A stretch of 64,000 bases of DNA from Prosopocoilus inquinatus (GCA_036172665.1 CM069876.1:35371001-35435000); one strand, 5' to 3'. Counted from the stretch's first letter, positions 1-11,624 are shown. Numbers and translations are program-made. Notes: generated by a model from the letters alone, not told the origin.

Positions 1-150
1 TTAAATGTTCTCAAGAAAAAAAAAGAAGTAAAGTAAAGAAAGTTTTCAAACTATTAAATTTGAGTCTACTCCACTATCCAGTAGCAAAATCGATCTCCAG
101 TGCTCAACGTTGCGGATTCACTTCTGTCAAATTGACTCGAAATTTCATAT

Positions 151-281
151 TGTTACGACTTCGGGGTTCGGAACTTACACTCGTTGATTAATTTTAAAAC
201 CTTTATTAAAACACAATCGCTTACACACGAGAAGTACATTAATATTATTCTACAACACATACTTTAACGAATAGCACTGTA
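151..281 (-). repeat. LTR-end fragment (TGTTACGAC... family)
   Basis: Begins TGTTACGACTTCGGGGTTCG. It matches the reverse complement of the end of the LTR-like stretch at about 10200-10357 (shared ACTCGT, ACACAATCG and CTACAACA blocks in order). A more distant relative starts at 3963. It is therefore read as the terminal part of an LTR on the minus strand. No internal retroelement genes adjoin it. Confidence 0.5.
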
Positions 282-452
282 GAACGTACGTCCGGACGGA
301 GGTTGGAAACTTGCTTTTCATCCCCTTTTGTCCCCAATTCTTTTAGCAATCCGTACGATATTGAATTTCGATTTCCTTGTTAGTAGCGCCCTGGTTTTAG
401 CATGGAAAGCCAGAAATCGATTTCCAAATCGTTTTTCCCGAATAGCTCGAAT
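282..452. repeat. Dispersed repeat R1, short copy
   Basis: About 170 bp starting GAACGTACGTCCGGACGGAG and ending near GAATAGCTCGAAT. It is nearly identical to 842-1012, so it forms a direct repeat on the other side of the reverse transcriptase remnant at 543-790. The same sequence recurs at 58.8/60.1 kb. Confidence 0.75.
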
Positions 453-542
453 ACCCAATTCTTCAAATCTTCAAAGCATGCTTATCGTGGATGAACTGAA
501 TAATAGAAATAAACTATCTATATGCACTGTTCTGCGAATTGG

Positions 543-790
543 GTAGCGCTTTTGATAGCGTCAACCATGAATTATTATGTCACAAATTGGAGATGTTAGG
601 AGCAAGAGGAATAGCTGTTCTCTTACTGGAAGAAGACAAGTTGTAAATATTCTTCACCTGAATTGAAAGCGAACAGGAGAATCCCCCAAGGATCAATCCT
701 GGGCCACTTGTTGTTTCTTTTTTTCGTTAACGATCTGCCTAATCGCTGTATATCACCGACCAACCAAGACCATTATCTATGCAAAGATAG
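543..790 (+). pseudogene. Non-LTR retrotransposon reverse transcriptase remnant
   Basis: Broken reading frames encode typical LINE reverse transcriptase blocks in the right order: AFDSVNHELLCHKLEMLGARG, then (frame changed) LTGRRQVVN, then RRIPQGSILGHLLFLFFVND followed by LPN. PQGS.LGPLLF..(V/Y)NDLP is the conserved motif B region; here P is replaced by H in LGHLLF. Frameshifts and a stop (TTG TAA) break the frame, and the YADD catalytic block is not present. It resembles CR1/Jockey-type elements; the clade is not resolved. It is a dead fragment flanked by direct copies of repeat R1. Confidence 0.8.
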
Positions 791-840
791 CGTTTGTATG
801 AATCTGCTAAGGACATCGAAGATTCCGTGTGTAAAATAAT

Positions 841-1930
841 GTAGAACGCACGTCCGGACGGAGGTTGGAAACTCGCTTTTCATCCCCTTTTGTCCCCAAT
901 TCTTTTAGCAATCCGTACGATATTGAATTTTGATTTTCTTGTTAGTAGCGCCCTGGTTTTAGCATGGAAAGCCAAAAATCGATTTCCAAATCGTTTTCCC
1001 CGAATAGCTCGAATGGTGTCTACTAATATTTATTTTTGGGATTGTTGAAAACTGTCCACTCCTTATCTCTTTCTACGTTCTCTTAATAATCCTTTCTTAT
1101 TATCGTTTAAATAAAAAATCCAAACTTTAAATTACAAAATATATTCAAACAAGAAAGAAATTTTAGTACAATAACGAAAAATTACAAACGAAATAAAATG
1201 TGAATTTAATTAAATTAATTAACAAAGTAAAATTTAACAATTCACATAAAATTAAAACTAGAGTAAGAAAGAGAGAAGAAAAGATTAACAAAAATCAGTT
1301 TATATCTAAGAACTTTTGCTAGATCTTTGTTATTTAAACTCACCCTCGCCGATCGTGGATGCTTCTTAGGTACACTTTTAAATTAAAATAAATTTGGAAT
1401 ATTGACTGATTAAAAAAAAAGAATATAGAATTTTGAAAACTTTATGACTCGTAACACATAAACTAAATTACATTCGGAATCGAAGAAGCACTTTTCTAGA
1501 TGACAGGAATTCGTGCCTTGAGCAACTGTCTTGACAAACCCTCTCGGGCAACTGTCTTGTCGAACTCCTTTCTGATTTGCGAAGCTACCTACTTATTAGG
1601 ATCAGATGACCTCCTTTTGGTCTACGTCAGCTTTGGTAATGAGAAAAACCTTGATGGCTAATTCTATTTTTGCTAGAATCAAGATTCGATCAAGGCTCGT
1701 CTGCATGATTCATCAATCCTTACATAATTATTTCTTTTATCGCCGATGTTCCAGCGATATTAATGCCCTTGATCTAATTTCTCGGTACATACACGTACAT
1801 CGCAAGCTTGACGAATGCTTTCGTTGCATAACGCTGCACGTGTTTTGTATTCTTCATGTAATGTATCCGAATTAAATAAGCGTACTGAATAATAAAAATA
1901 ATTATCCTAAGAATCTGGATTCTTACAGCA
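841..1930. repeat. Dispersed repeat R1, long copy A
   Basis: About 1.1 kb that aligns block by block with 58826-61170: GTCCGGACGGAGGTTGGAAA, TAGCGCCCTGGTTTTAGCAT, GTCCACTC.TTATC.CTTTCT, AACTCACC.TCGC, GAATGCTTTCGTT and a shared 3' end around GGATTCTTACA. The second copy is interrupted by a solo LTR. Superfamily is unknown; no coding capacity is visible. The end pattern (…TTACA) would suit a long LTR, but this is not proven. Confidence 0.7.
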
Positions 1931-2229
1931 CTTCTACCTTTCATCATTCAATCGCCTAGCATTATCGCTCCGTAAATTTAAAAACTGTCCCTATCGCGCG
2001 ACGATCTCCCGGTTATATAGTCAGGTTATGTCGCCTTAGAAACGCATGGAAGCGCCGACAGTTTTTGTGCTCACGTTCGAACGTTCCGCGCCTTGACCGA
2101 GTTATCGGGTATTGATTAGTCATAGTTTTGAATTTCATATTTTCCCTTTCTTCAGTAAAATCTCATCCCAGTAATTTTAGATAACGTAAATAAATAAAGA
2201 TGTAGCGTCTTGTCCTATTTGCAAACCAT

Positions 2230-2675
2230 GTATTTGCAAAGATTGCCTCATGAAAAAATATTTAACAAACTAACTCATTCTTGAATACCTTCCTGTTGAA
2301 AGGACCACATTGTGAATAGGCCATATCCCGCCCAATGATTGTCTTTTCCGCAATATAAATGATTCTGTTTTCCGTAATAGAAATTGATATGTCGTTTCCT
2401 GTGATACAATCTCATTGATTTAAACAAACCGAACCAGTTTTATTTAATGAAAATAAAACAAAGATAATTGTGCTAAGTGCAAAGATTGCCTCATGCAAAA
2501 ATATTTAAAAAATAACTCATTGGGCTTAAATTTTTAAATACCTCCCTGTTGAAAGGACCATGTTGTGAATAGGCCATATCCCGCCCAATGATTCTCTTTT
2601 CCGTAATAGAAATTGGTGTGTCCTCTCTTATGATACAATCTCATTGATTTGAACAAACGTAACCAGTGGCGTAGC
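2230..2675. repeat. Tandem duplication, about 245-bp period, two copies
   Basis: Two diverged direct copies share TGCAAAGATTGCCTCATG, CTGTTGAAAGGACCA, GAATAGGCCATATCCCGCCC and GATACAATCTCATTGATTT in the same order (about 2232-2450 and 2478-2672). No coding potential. Confidence 0.8.
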
Positions 2676-2747
2676 TACAGCGATTGCAGAAATTGCAAAA
2701 TAACCCGGCGCTAAGACGCCGTAGGCACCAGTTTTAAAGTCCGTTGG

Positions 2748-2800
2748 AAGCCTAAACTAAAAATATACGCATATCTGTATATTTTTATTTTAGGCTTCGA
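2748..2800. repeat. AT-rich hairpin
   Basis: GAAGCCTAAACTAAAAATATAC faces GTATATTTTTATTTTAGGCTTC across an 8-nt loop, a near-perfect stem of about 22 bp. Function unknown. Confidence 0.7.
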
Positions 2801-3089
2801 ACAGACATCGACTTTTGATGTCTAAAAAGATTCCCAAGTGCGAACTTCCTTACACGTGACATTTCAAAGATTTCTGATAGTTGTATGTTTTTAAATATGT
2901 CTGAAATAATTTTAAAAGAGAAAGAAAAAGGAAAAGGAAGAAGAAAATGAAAAGAAAAGAAATTTTCCTCTCTCTCAGGCACGTACTTGATCGTCTTAAA
3001 ACTGGGAGGATTAAATTTTGGAGATACTATTTCCTGAAAACAATTTCAAAAGAACTGAAAACCCTAAGAAAACTCAAGAAATACATTAC

Positions 3090-3480
3090 AGACATCAATT
3101 TCGAATTAATGACGTCGGAACCAAAAGTTACAGCACCATCTGTTATTTTGAACTGTAAGTTTCCTCTCTACATTTGCGGGAAATGATTTCTAAACGACTG
3201 AAATCTGCCGAGAAACTATGTTTTAAGCGTCAATTTCAAATGAATGACATATGTGACGCCATCTGTTAACCCGCGCCGTAAATTTGTAATTTAAATTTAA
3301 TACTCCTATAATTCTAAGCTGAGAAATGTTAGGAACGTTCAAAAACAATTTTCTGAAAACAACTTCGAATAAATACAATCTTCAACACAAATAAAGCGTT
3401 AGAAGCGAAAAATCTTACAAGCATTTGTGGCGCCATCTGTTATTCTGCGCCACAACGCTGTACTTTTTATTTACCGGCGA
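3090..3480. repeat. Degenerate tandem repeats with GCGCCATCTGTTA
   Basis: Three diverged units share a (G/A)C(G/A)CCATCTGTTA core (about 3129, 3255 and 3430) with similar AATTTC/GAAAC context; a fourth relative is near 4455. No gene. Confidence 0.5.
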
Positions 3481-3518
3481 TAATCCGGAAAACCTAAGAA
3501 TGTTCAAGAATGCCGCGT

Positions 3519-3741
3519 TCTTTAATTCAACATTTTGCTGTGATGGATGTAGGCTGTGATTTGAAGAGCTAAAGAAAATTTCATTCCAGTTAGATTATAA
3601 TAAATTTATATTGTATGGAAATGTATGTTATTTGTACACTCCTACAAAACATAAATCGTTTATAATGTAACAGATATTGGATTTCCTTCAACTGTTAAAT
3701 CAGTGTCTACATGCATCACAGCAAAATGTTGAATTAAAGAA
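3519..3741. mobile_element. MITE with long terminal inverted repeats
   Basis: The left end TTCTTTAATTCAACATTTTG is repeated inverted at the right end, and the match continues as CTGTGATG.ATGTAG for about 40 bp. It is 223 bp long with no coding capacity. A target duplication is not clear. Confidence 0.65.
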
Positions 3742-3962
3742 AGCAATTGAACAATGTTCTGAAAATAAGTTTGAATAAATGAACAAGGTTAAATAAATAA
3801 AGTTAAATAAATCTGATATTGCGTCTAGCAGGTTGCCTCGTTCCCATTTAAATGAGTAAACTTCTATCCGTCACAGTGAAGTAAACAGAGTAAGTTTTAT
3901 TCTGTCTTTTAAAGCTTAATCTAATTCACTGAAAATGGAATCATGCAATTATGTGTTCCTAT

Positions 3963-4400
3963 TGTTACGAATTTGGGGGGTTCACAAATTATAGTCGTCA
4001 AATTTCAGAACACTTTAATTATAAGATGTCGATTTACAGAATTAACAACACAGTAGTAATGAGCTTCTCTATCAAATAACACTTTTACAAAATGTACTTT
4101 CTATTTATTCGAGGTACGAACCCTTCGCTGGCTATCTTAATAACTATCACTCCTGACGGATCGTACGGTTTATATAGCAGAGCCCTCTGTTGCTCCAACA
4201 TACTAGAATGATCGAGTAGTCTCCAGTCATGTTCTGTGACGCAAGGTACCGTACTGATGCTAAAAATAGATCTGTTTGCGTGTGACGGCTGTAACACTAT
4301 TAATCAAATAATGCAAAATTCTGATAAATATGCCTAATGGAATTTATCAGGTGACGTGACGTAACGAGTTACGAACCCAAACCCTTCCCACTGGATCAAG
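3963..4400 (-). repeat. LTR-like sequence, diverged relative of the 151 and 10.3-kb LTR ends
   Basis: It begins TGTTACGAATTTGGGGGGTTC, resembling the TGTTACGACTT.GGG ends elsewhere in the window. A possible opposite end with CGTAACGAGTTACGAACCCA lies near 4355-4375. The outline is uncertain. Confidence 0.35.
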
Positions 4401-5500
4401 GCAACCTTCTAATACACAGTCTAGCTCTACCAACGTTGTAAGTGAACATTTGTTGCGCCATCTATTACCATTAGCTGTAACTTTGTCTTCCTTATTTGTG
4501 GGGAAACAATTTCAAAACAAGTGAAAAACAATTCAAGAACAAATGTTACTAAAAACAATTTTGAATAGGGTTTTTTTTTTTAATTTGCGAGAAACAGTTT
4601 CAAAACCGATGAAAACAATTTTTTTCGAGAAAGCTTTCGAGAAACAAATTAAGCGTACTTCTAGAGCTTTTCTAACCTGAAGTAACTCTGGTAATTTTTT
4701 AAGAAATAGAACAATCCAAAGGCAATTGAGCAGTCTTGTTTTGCTTACTTTCAATAAAATAATTCATTGATTTTTTTTTCAATTTTACTTTGTTAATTAT
4801 AAATAATTGAAAGGCTCTGGTAAAAATGTTGAACTCCGACGGCCCCATCAGATGACAATACTTATTTGTTCTTATTTGCGCAACACAGTATGTAAAGCTT
4901 CTTTATGTTAAATTTTGATATGAAAAAGAAAAAAAATTTAAGAAAAGCTCTTTTCTGCTCTAGTATATTCTTGTAGGTAGAACAAGTCTCCGTTGAGTTA
5001 TACAACAGAATAAGGTGTGAGACTTCCTTTAGCCTCGGCAACAATAACTTTATTATTATTTGATATACGCAAGGAAGATTCTTTTGTGCGTGCTGCGTTT
5101 GTTCTCCTCTCCCGAGAGAAAAACGTGTATTTTATTCTCGCGAATGCAACACACCCCGTTGGGCACAATTTGCAGCGTAGAAAAAAAAAGATTCGCAAAA
5201 GGAACTCTTCCAGGGATTTCCAGGAAAAACGCGATAAAAAAAATTGAAATTTTCGTTCGCAACTCGGCAATTTATTAACTCGTAACTTTTTTTTTTTTTT
5301 AATTTCAAGTAGGGAATTTCCGGAAGGAAAAAGCGTCGGGATGCGGTGAGTTTCTTTTTATATTTTTACGCTGCGCTTACTAATTTTCCGATCAGAAAAG
5401 CGACTGGTCACTAAAGTTCATCGTCGCATTAATTGGACTTCAACAATCTCAGTGAAAACTAAATTTGAATTTCGCGCTATTGCTGTTTTTGCTCATCTCA

Positions 5501-5607
5501 AATAATTAATCTACGTATCAATTAATTAATCTACGTAACAATTAATTAATCTACGTATCAATTAAGTAATCTACATATCAATTAATTAATGTACGTATTA
5601 ATTAATA
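5501..5607. repeat. Minisatellite, 20-bp unit, about five copies
   Basis: The unit ATTAATTAATCTACGTATCA repeats in exact 20-bp steps from 5501, with one or two substitutions per copy in later units. Confidence 0.95.
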
Positions 5608-5983
5608 TGGAAATGAGCAGGCAATTTATAGACCATGCATCATGTTGGGTGGCCTACACATCAGGATGTAATGTAATGAGTCACTGCTAATGACATTAAT
5701 TTATTGTAAAATGAGAAAAATCAGTGAACAGTCACCGCGGTAATCCTATCTCTCCAATATTGTAACAAGTTTTATAGAAAAATCAGGGCATTGGAAAAAA
5801 TTACAAAAATCGTAAAAACCTGGAAACAATTCGCAAAAAAATCTCAATAAAAATACATAATTTCAAAAAAATTGCTCGACACAACATAAAATTATTGAAG
5901 AAAGCGTAAATGCCGAAGGTCACTAAAACAACCACGTGTAGTCTTGGCTATATTTTGCTCATCCGTGTAATAAATTGATAACT

Positions 5984-6019
5984 GATGACATGTTTCGGTT
6001 AAATAACCATTATCGAATC
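5984..6019 (-). ncRNA. Degenerate hammerhead-ribozyme-like motif in Penelope arm
   Basis: On the minus strand: GAT, then TCGATAA where CUGANGA is expected, stem II GGTT/AACC with loop ATTT, GAAAC, a two-base loop, GTC, then ATC pairing with the leading GAT. The GAAA core, the small stem III (AC/GU) and the cleavage triplet GUC are present. The first core strand is altered (UC for CU, A for G8), so it is probably inactive. The right arm copy (about 6886-6920) also lost two bases of stem III. Confidence 0.35.
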
Positions 6020-6330
6020 TAAAATACCAGATTGGCACTCAAAAACAAGCAATAAATAGTAAAATAAGTTAACAAACCATAAACGAGAGTCCACGCAATA
6101 TGTGGCCATTTTTACTTAACAAATGACAAAAGTAAGAACTTAACCTAGTGAAAGTTACTAACAAGTGGTAAGTTACTAAACAGTACCAACATGAAATCAA
6201 TGAAACAAAATTGCGGAGAACAAAGTTAAAAACAATTACGGTGAAGACTGATGGTAAAAAAGTTACTCATAAGGAGTAAATAACCAAGAACAAATTAACA
6301 TTAAACAATAAACAAGTTAAACAAAGGAGG

Positions 6331-6648
6331 TTAATTTATCAAAGAATGGAAAGTGATTTGATCATTCAAGAGGTTGACAGTATTGTCAATTTTAGAAAGG
6401 AAAATTTCTAAAGATTCAGCTATGTTAAGCTTTAAACCTTTAGGTAACTGATGTAATAATTTGACATTAAAATTAGGATCTGGATAGTGTCCTGAATCTA
6501 AAAGGTGAAGAGCAAAGTTAGAGTCAGTCTTTCCTAATCTAGCTGAGGACAAATGTTCTTTGACCCGAGTGGCTAAATTACGACCGGTTTGACCAATATA
6601 AACAGAATTACAATTGGAGTGTATACAAGTGATGGAGTAAACTCCACT
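6331..6648 (-). pseudogene. GIY-YIG endonuclease domain of a Penelope-like element, fragment
   Basis: An open minus-strand frame of 105 codons. It begins just after a stop with SGVYSITCIHSNCNSVYIGQ, then TGRNLATRVKEHLSS, and later FALHLLDSGH and IAESLEIF. The GVY...YIG pair, the C.....C pattern between them, the R..EH following TGR.L and the H..(D/S)SGH and E residues match the Penelope-type GIY-YIG nuclease, which nicks DNA for target-primed insertion. The reverse transcriptase that should precede it in the polyprotein is missing; the frame enters the right palindrome arm and hits TGA. It is a truncated 3' remnant, not a working gene. Confidence 0.85.
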
Positions 6649-7778
6649 TCACATCAGTCTTCACCGTAATTGTTTTTAACTTTGTTCTCCACAATTTTGT
6701 TTCATTGATTTCATGTTGGTACTGTTTAGTAACTTACCACTTGTTAGTAACTTTCACTAGGTTAAGTTCTTACTTTTGTCATTTGTTAAGTAAAAATGGC
6801 CACATATTGCGTGGACTCTCGTTTATGGTTTGTTAACTTATTTTACTATTTATTGCTTGTTTTTGAGTGCCAATCTTGTATTTTAGATTCGATAATGGTT
6901 ATTTAACCGAAACATCATCAGTTATCAATTTATTACACGGATGAGCAAAATATAGCCAAGACTACACGTGGTTGTTTTAGTGACCTTCGGCATTTACGCT
7001 TTCTTCAATTTTGATTGTCACTAATATTATGGATAATCCACTTTTTTATAAAATTATTAATAACACATTATTTTTGGCCACGAATAGAAAGAAAAAAATA
7101 ATGAAAAAATACCAAAATCAAAGAGAAAAAGTACGTTTAAGGTTAAGAAAAATAGAAGGGAAGAAGAAATAAAGCAAAGTAACACAAAGACGCTGAACAA
7201 CGAATGTTGACACAGACGAAAATGAAGTGGATCAAAAATGAAAAAAAATAAATAAAATAAAAGCGAGTAAGTGAAACAGAAATTGGAAAAAATTCTTCTA
7301 CTTGAAGTAGATGATCAAAGTTAGAAGAAGAAAAGAGACGAAAGTGAAGTTGAGAGAATTGAAAATAATTTGGGTAGTTCATGGAAAGAAGAACGAAAGT
7401 CAACAGAGCAGTATTTCATCTGAACAGAAGATAAAAATGCCATCGAACTGAGAAACAGGGGCACAAGGAAAGAATAATCAAATGAAGAAGGTAGACACTC
7501 CTGTTTGAAAAAATATTATGTACTCCTGTATAATTCTTCCAACTAACGAACTAAGACGGAGAGAAAAACGAATAAATTATAGATGAGTTACTAAAAGTTG
7601 AAAAAATAGTACGGGGTGTCCCAAACTTCTGGAATAGTGCGAAAATGTCCTTTTTTATGCATTTTATCACTTTTGATCCAGCGATTGTCCAATCGATGCA
7701 GACTGGAACCATCTTAGTGAAACGAAAGTCATTCAGCTCCTGAATTTATTTCGTATTTTTATTTTAACCACTGACGTC

Positions 7779-7887
7779 CGGTTTCTAGAAACTTTTATCA
7801 TTAGATAAAGTAAATATTGCTGTGGTTACGCGTATTAGAACTATAGGAATTTTAAACTTATCTAATGACAAAAGTTTCTAGAAACCG
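7779..7887. mobile_element. Foldback MITE
   Basis: CGGTTTCTAGAAACTTTT and the following ATCATTAGATAA recur inverted at the right end (about 30-bp arms). Total 109 bp, nested inside the 7.6-9.1 kb element. Confidence 0.7.
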
Positions 7888-8245
7888 AGCATAAAAGATC
7901 GATAACTTATTTGAGTAAATCTCCTGAATGGTGTATAACATACGTACAGTCGGAAATAAAAACTCGTAGCAATTCATAGAGAATTTTTTTCAGAGCTAAA
8001 CAGGTTTTTGTTAGCTACAGACTTTCGTGTTTAAACTTCAGTCATCATAGCGTACATAAGTGAACATTGTCTTCATCAAGTGACAGTTGTAAGTAAAATA
8101 AATTAATTTTATTAGGTACTAATAAAATGGACTAAGACATACTTTCAAAGCATGCTAGATTTTTTCTCTACTGAACATACGCTTGTATATTTAAGGTTTA
8201 AATGTTGAGACGAATGAAAATATTTTCGTATGGTGATCTTTATCA

Positions 8246-8676
8246 TTAAATAGATAAATAAAACAGCGACACCCTACGATCGCTTTTTGATCTAACATTG
8301 CATAAGGATTGACAAATTGAAACGGGTTTGCTACATAATAAGTCACTCCATGCAAGGCGACCATGCTTGCTGTTAAAGCGTAATGAAAGATTTCAAAAAT
8401 TTCAGTGAAACCCTCGAGCAGCCTATGTACAGCTGTTTCAGCCCTATTTGAGGTTTCTTTAGGAGAAACAACTGTACAGAGGCTGCTCGAGGGTTTCACT
8501 GCGATCAAAAACGATTTGCAACAAAATTTTTGAAAATTTTCATTACGCTTTAACAGCAAGCATGGTCGCCTTGCATGAGGTGACCTATTATGTAGCAAAT
8601 CCGCTTCAATTTGTCAATCCTTATGCAATGTTAGATCAAAAAGCGATCGTAAGGTGTCGCTGTTTTATCTATTTAT
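8246..8676. repeat. Long palindrome, about 200-bp arms
   Basis: Left arm (ACAGCGACACCCTACGATCG … CCCTCGAGCAGCCT) and right arm (AGGCTGCTCGAGGGTTTCAC … GCGATCGTAAGGTGTCGCTG) are inverted copies around about 8455. A third partial copy of the inner segment (CCTCAAATAGGACTGAAACAGC) follows at 8760-8845. The ORFs crossing it show no family resemblance. Confidence 0.85.
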
Positions 8677-9435
8677 CACTATTACACCGTAATTGCGAAT
8701 AAATCGGTAAAGTCGTTTTTGGTTTGCAGTGGAAATCTCGAGCTACGTTTCTGCTGAAGAAGCCTCAAATAGGACTGAAACAGCTGTACAGAGAGGCAAC
8801 TCGAGGGTTTTACTGCAATCAAAAACAATTTGCAACAAAAATTTGTTTTAATTAAAATTAACAATTTGGCAGCATAAAATTAAATATAACTCGGTAAATG
8901 TGTAAAAAGTAAATAAGTGCAACGTTATATTATTTCTAACAGCTCTTCGAGGGCTAACCAAAACTCCAATAAAATGTATAGTGTTCTGTTCTAAAGTTAA
9001 TAAATTAAATGAATTAAATTAACAATGAAAATAATTTTAAATTCTGTGGAATTAAAACGTGCACAACTTTTGTCAAAAGACATTTTTTTTGATAAAATGT
9101 ATATGAAAGGCCAATTTCGCACTTATCCGAAAGTTTGGGGCACTCTGTGCAAGTACTTCCGCAAAAAGAAAAAATTGTTTAAAACTGAAGAACAGAGAAC
9201 AAGATAGCCGCCAAATAATTAAATTATTCTGGATAAACCTTCAGCTCAATAACGATTTTTATGCAGAAACAATCGATTCTTGAAATACTCAATGAAATAA
9301 GAATCTATTTAGAATTGATTTTTTTCTTTAATTAAATGATAAATGCGTGGATTTTACGCATCTTTACTTAAATTAGAGTTGACAGGAGTGTCATATCATA
9401 CACTTGACAGATGTTATGACAGTTTACAGTAATGT

Positions 9436-9664
9436 AATAACCAAGGATGAGAAATCGGCCCACTTGTTTCGCGAGAAATACGATAATTTAGTGTTCGGAC
9501 TGTATTAGTCCTACTCAGAGTAATTTCTGCAAAATGCAAACATCGCTTTCCCTCGCATTCAATAGGAATTTAAACGCACCGGAGCCGCAGAAGGAGTAAA
9601 TAGCACATTCGTTGTAAAAAGTATCCAACACTAAGTGGGCCGAATTCTTTTCCCTGGTAATAAC
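9436..9664. mobile_element. MITE, about 230 bp
   Basis: Left TAATAACCAAGGATGAGAAA TCGGCCCACTT pairs inverted with the right AAGTGGGCCGAATTCTTTTC CCTGGTAATAA. No coding capacity. Confidence 0.6.
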
Positions 9665-9839
9665 AATTAATAGTTGATTTTGTGGCTATACAAGCAGGTG
9701 AGTGTTTCCCTAGAGTGTGGGGCAGTACTAGTAGATATCTGTTTGTCACTAGTTATGTGGCAGCACTAGCGCATGTGAGCGCTTTGCCAAACTAAGGAGA
9801 AGCACTAGCAAAGACTGGCTTTAAGGCTTAGCAGGCTTA

Positions 9840-9966
9840 GGGCCGGTTTTTCAATCACAAGTTATCTTTAACCTTCTGTTTATTGCCATGGAAACAATTG
9901 TCTTCGCACTTGTTACCATGGAAATAAACCGAGTGTTAGGGTTAACTTTGATTGAAAAACCGGGCC
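9840..9966. mobile_element. Foldback MITE with TTA target duplication
   Basis: 127 bp, ends GGGCCGGTTTTTCAATCA and (inverted) GGCCCGGTTTTTCAATCA, flanked by TTA at 9837-9839 and 9967-9969. The interior inverted arms (AACCTTCTGTTTATTGCCATGG / CCATGGAAATAAACCGAGTG) recur in diverged form at 25370-25440 and 31725-31860. TTA duplications fit PIF/Harbinger-type MITEs, but this is inference. Confidence 0.7.
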
Positions 9967-9999
9967 TTATACATACAAACTCTTACAGTTGTGGTCTCC

Positions 10000-10357
10000 G
10001 GGCGTATTTTTGTGATCATACAATCCAGCCTTTTTTGACAAGGGTTGCATAGGATGCTCGCGGTATCGCAGGTATTTTCGAGAAAGCAGCAGAATAATCT
10101 AGTGCGGCCGCGAAAACTCTGGACGTTTCCACGTGTATCCAGAGCGAGTACACGGACTATAAAAATAAATATCAGGCGCTGGCGGGACAGTTTTTATTTA
10201 GCAGCGATAGTGCTAGACGAATAAACGGTGGAATATAGACGTACTATTTGTTGTAGAAGTTATACTAGTGTATTCTGTTGTGTGAACGATTGTGTATTAT
10301 AACGTGTTTGAAATTATTTGACGACGAGTATCATTTTCGAATCCCAAAGTCGTAACA
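10000..10357 (+). repeat. Solo-LTR-like stretch with promoter-like features
   Basis: It contains a TATA-like CTATAAAAATAA (about 10157), an AATAAA (about 10220) and ends CCCAAAGTCGTAACA, the inverse of the TGTTACGACTT… end at 151. The left border was not fixed. No retroelement genes follow. Confidence 0.4.
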
Positions 10358-11624
10358 ATATATTTTAAGGGGATTTGAACAAACACTCCATGAATAAGGA
10401 CTTCGTAAAAGTTGGCAGCGTTTAATGTGGGAGGTCTATACGTTAGAAGGATAGAGAAATTTTTTCTTCTACATACATTTATGTACCTTTTTTTATCAAA
10501 CTTTGATTCTAAACTAGTTTTTGTAAAAAAAAAGATTTCATCTAAGACTTAGGGAGAGAGTTGGCAACACTCTGAGCAAGTCATTGTGTATTGAGGGTGG
10601 CCCAGACGTTACTAAGATTAGGGGAAAACAAGGAAAAGGAAGCATCAACAGGAATCTAGTTATATACATCATCGTGGAAGGTTTTTTCCTACAACTTCGG
10701 TGAACACCCCCGCAATGTTCGATGAAGATGCATTTTCCGCGCCACATAATTTTCCAGGCGATTCGATCCGGGCGTTCCTATATTTCATGCATTGGGTTTC
10801 TATCAGACTTAATGTTCCGACTGGGAGGCGTTATTCATGCACGAGCTTTACAGATTATTAATGGTGGGATGTGAGGCACGGTTTCAATGCCCCGTAATAT
10901 GATATCGTATTTCCTGTTGCAAGAAGAGAGAATAATGAAGTGATCCACTTTTAGTTCTGACCTTTTTATTTTTGATGGAGGATGAATAATAGATTTAAGA
11001 ATCTGAAAATATGATTACCGAGTCGTTGACATTACATTACATCAGTAGCGTAGATGAATTTTCTTTACGCCGTCACTGCTAATAGCTAGCCATGCATTAG
11101 CGGGATTACTGTCAGGCTTGACCCAACGGACTCTGTTGACATTACAGTGCTCGGCGTGTCAATCTCTTTCCAATCAAATACGCTCAGAGATTCTGTCAAT
11201 ATTTGGATGCCTAATATAAAGCGATTATTAGTCTGAGAATCATTCTATGTTAAGAAGACAATTTTTTTTTTGTTGCACTGATTTGCGCTCGAGTCGTTAC
11301 CACTATTTTTCCTAGCGGTAGGCGGCGTGTACTGGGTGATTCAAAATAAGTGTCTGACAACAGGTAGTACACAGAAAAAGAAAACAAAAAGTCTCTGTGC
11401 ACAGAGGGTCGAATATCAATAGTTTTTGAGATAAAATGCATTGAAGATTCAGATATAAATTGGTTGATGGGCACTGGTACAGCTGTTTTGAGTTACAAGA
11501 GCAACGGACTCGCGTCTAGCGACTAGCGTTTACCTTGAAATGAAACTGTAAAACATTTTTATTTATGGCGGAAAATATGTATAACACGCAATTCCTTCAT
11601 TCGAATTTCGGACTTGTGTATGTA

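Larger units (their letters stand above)
5894..7009. mobile_element. Penelope-like element remnant in a 360-bp-arm palindrome
   Basis: Left arm 5894-6253 and right arm 6652-7009 are inverted copies of each other with few differences. The 398-bp spacer encodes the GIY-YIG end of a Penelope-like element on the minus strand. Penelope-like elements are known to be flanked by LTR-like sequences that can be inverted, which explains this layout. Differences between arms (for example GAAACATGTC against GAAACATC) suggest age. Confidence 0.8.
7612..9147. mobile_element. Non-autonomous DNA transposon with inverted ends, 1.5 kb
   Basis: The left end CGGGGTGTCCCAAACTTCTG…AGTGCGAAA and the inverted right end (…TTTCGCACTTATCCGAAAGTTTGGGGCACTCTG) match imperfectly over about 30 bp. 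There is no transposase; the interior holds a small foldback MITE (7779-7887) and a large palindrome (8246-8676). The target duplication is unresolved, so exact borders are approximate. Confidence 0.55.

Noticed and set aside
4998..5278. Cluster of overlapping ORFs on both strands
   Set aside because: Mutually shadowing frames in A/T-run-rich sequence; no conserved protein.
10370..10385. GGGGATTTGAAC, resembling the T-arm of a tRNA, just after the LTR-like stretch
   Set aside because: No cloverleaf can be built around it, and it does not match a tRNA 3' end as a primer site should.
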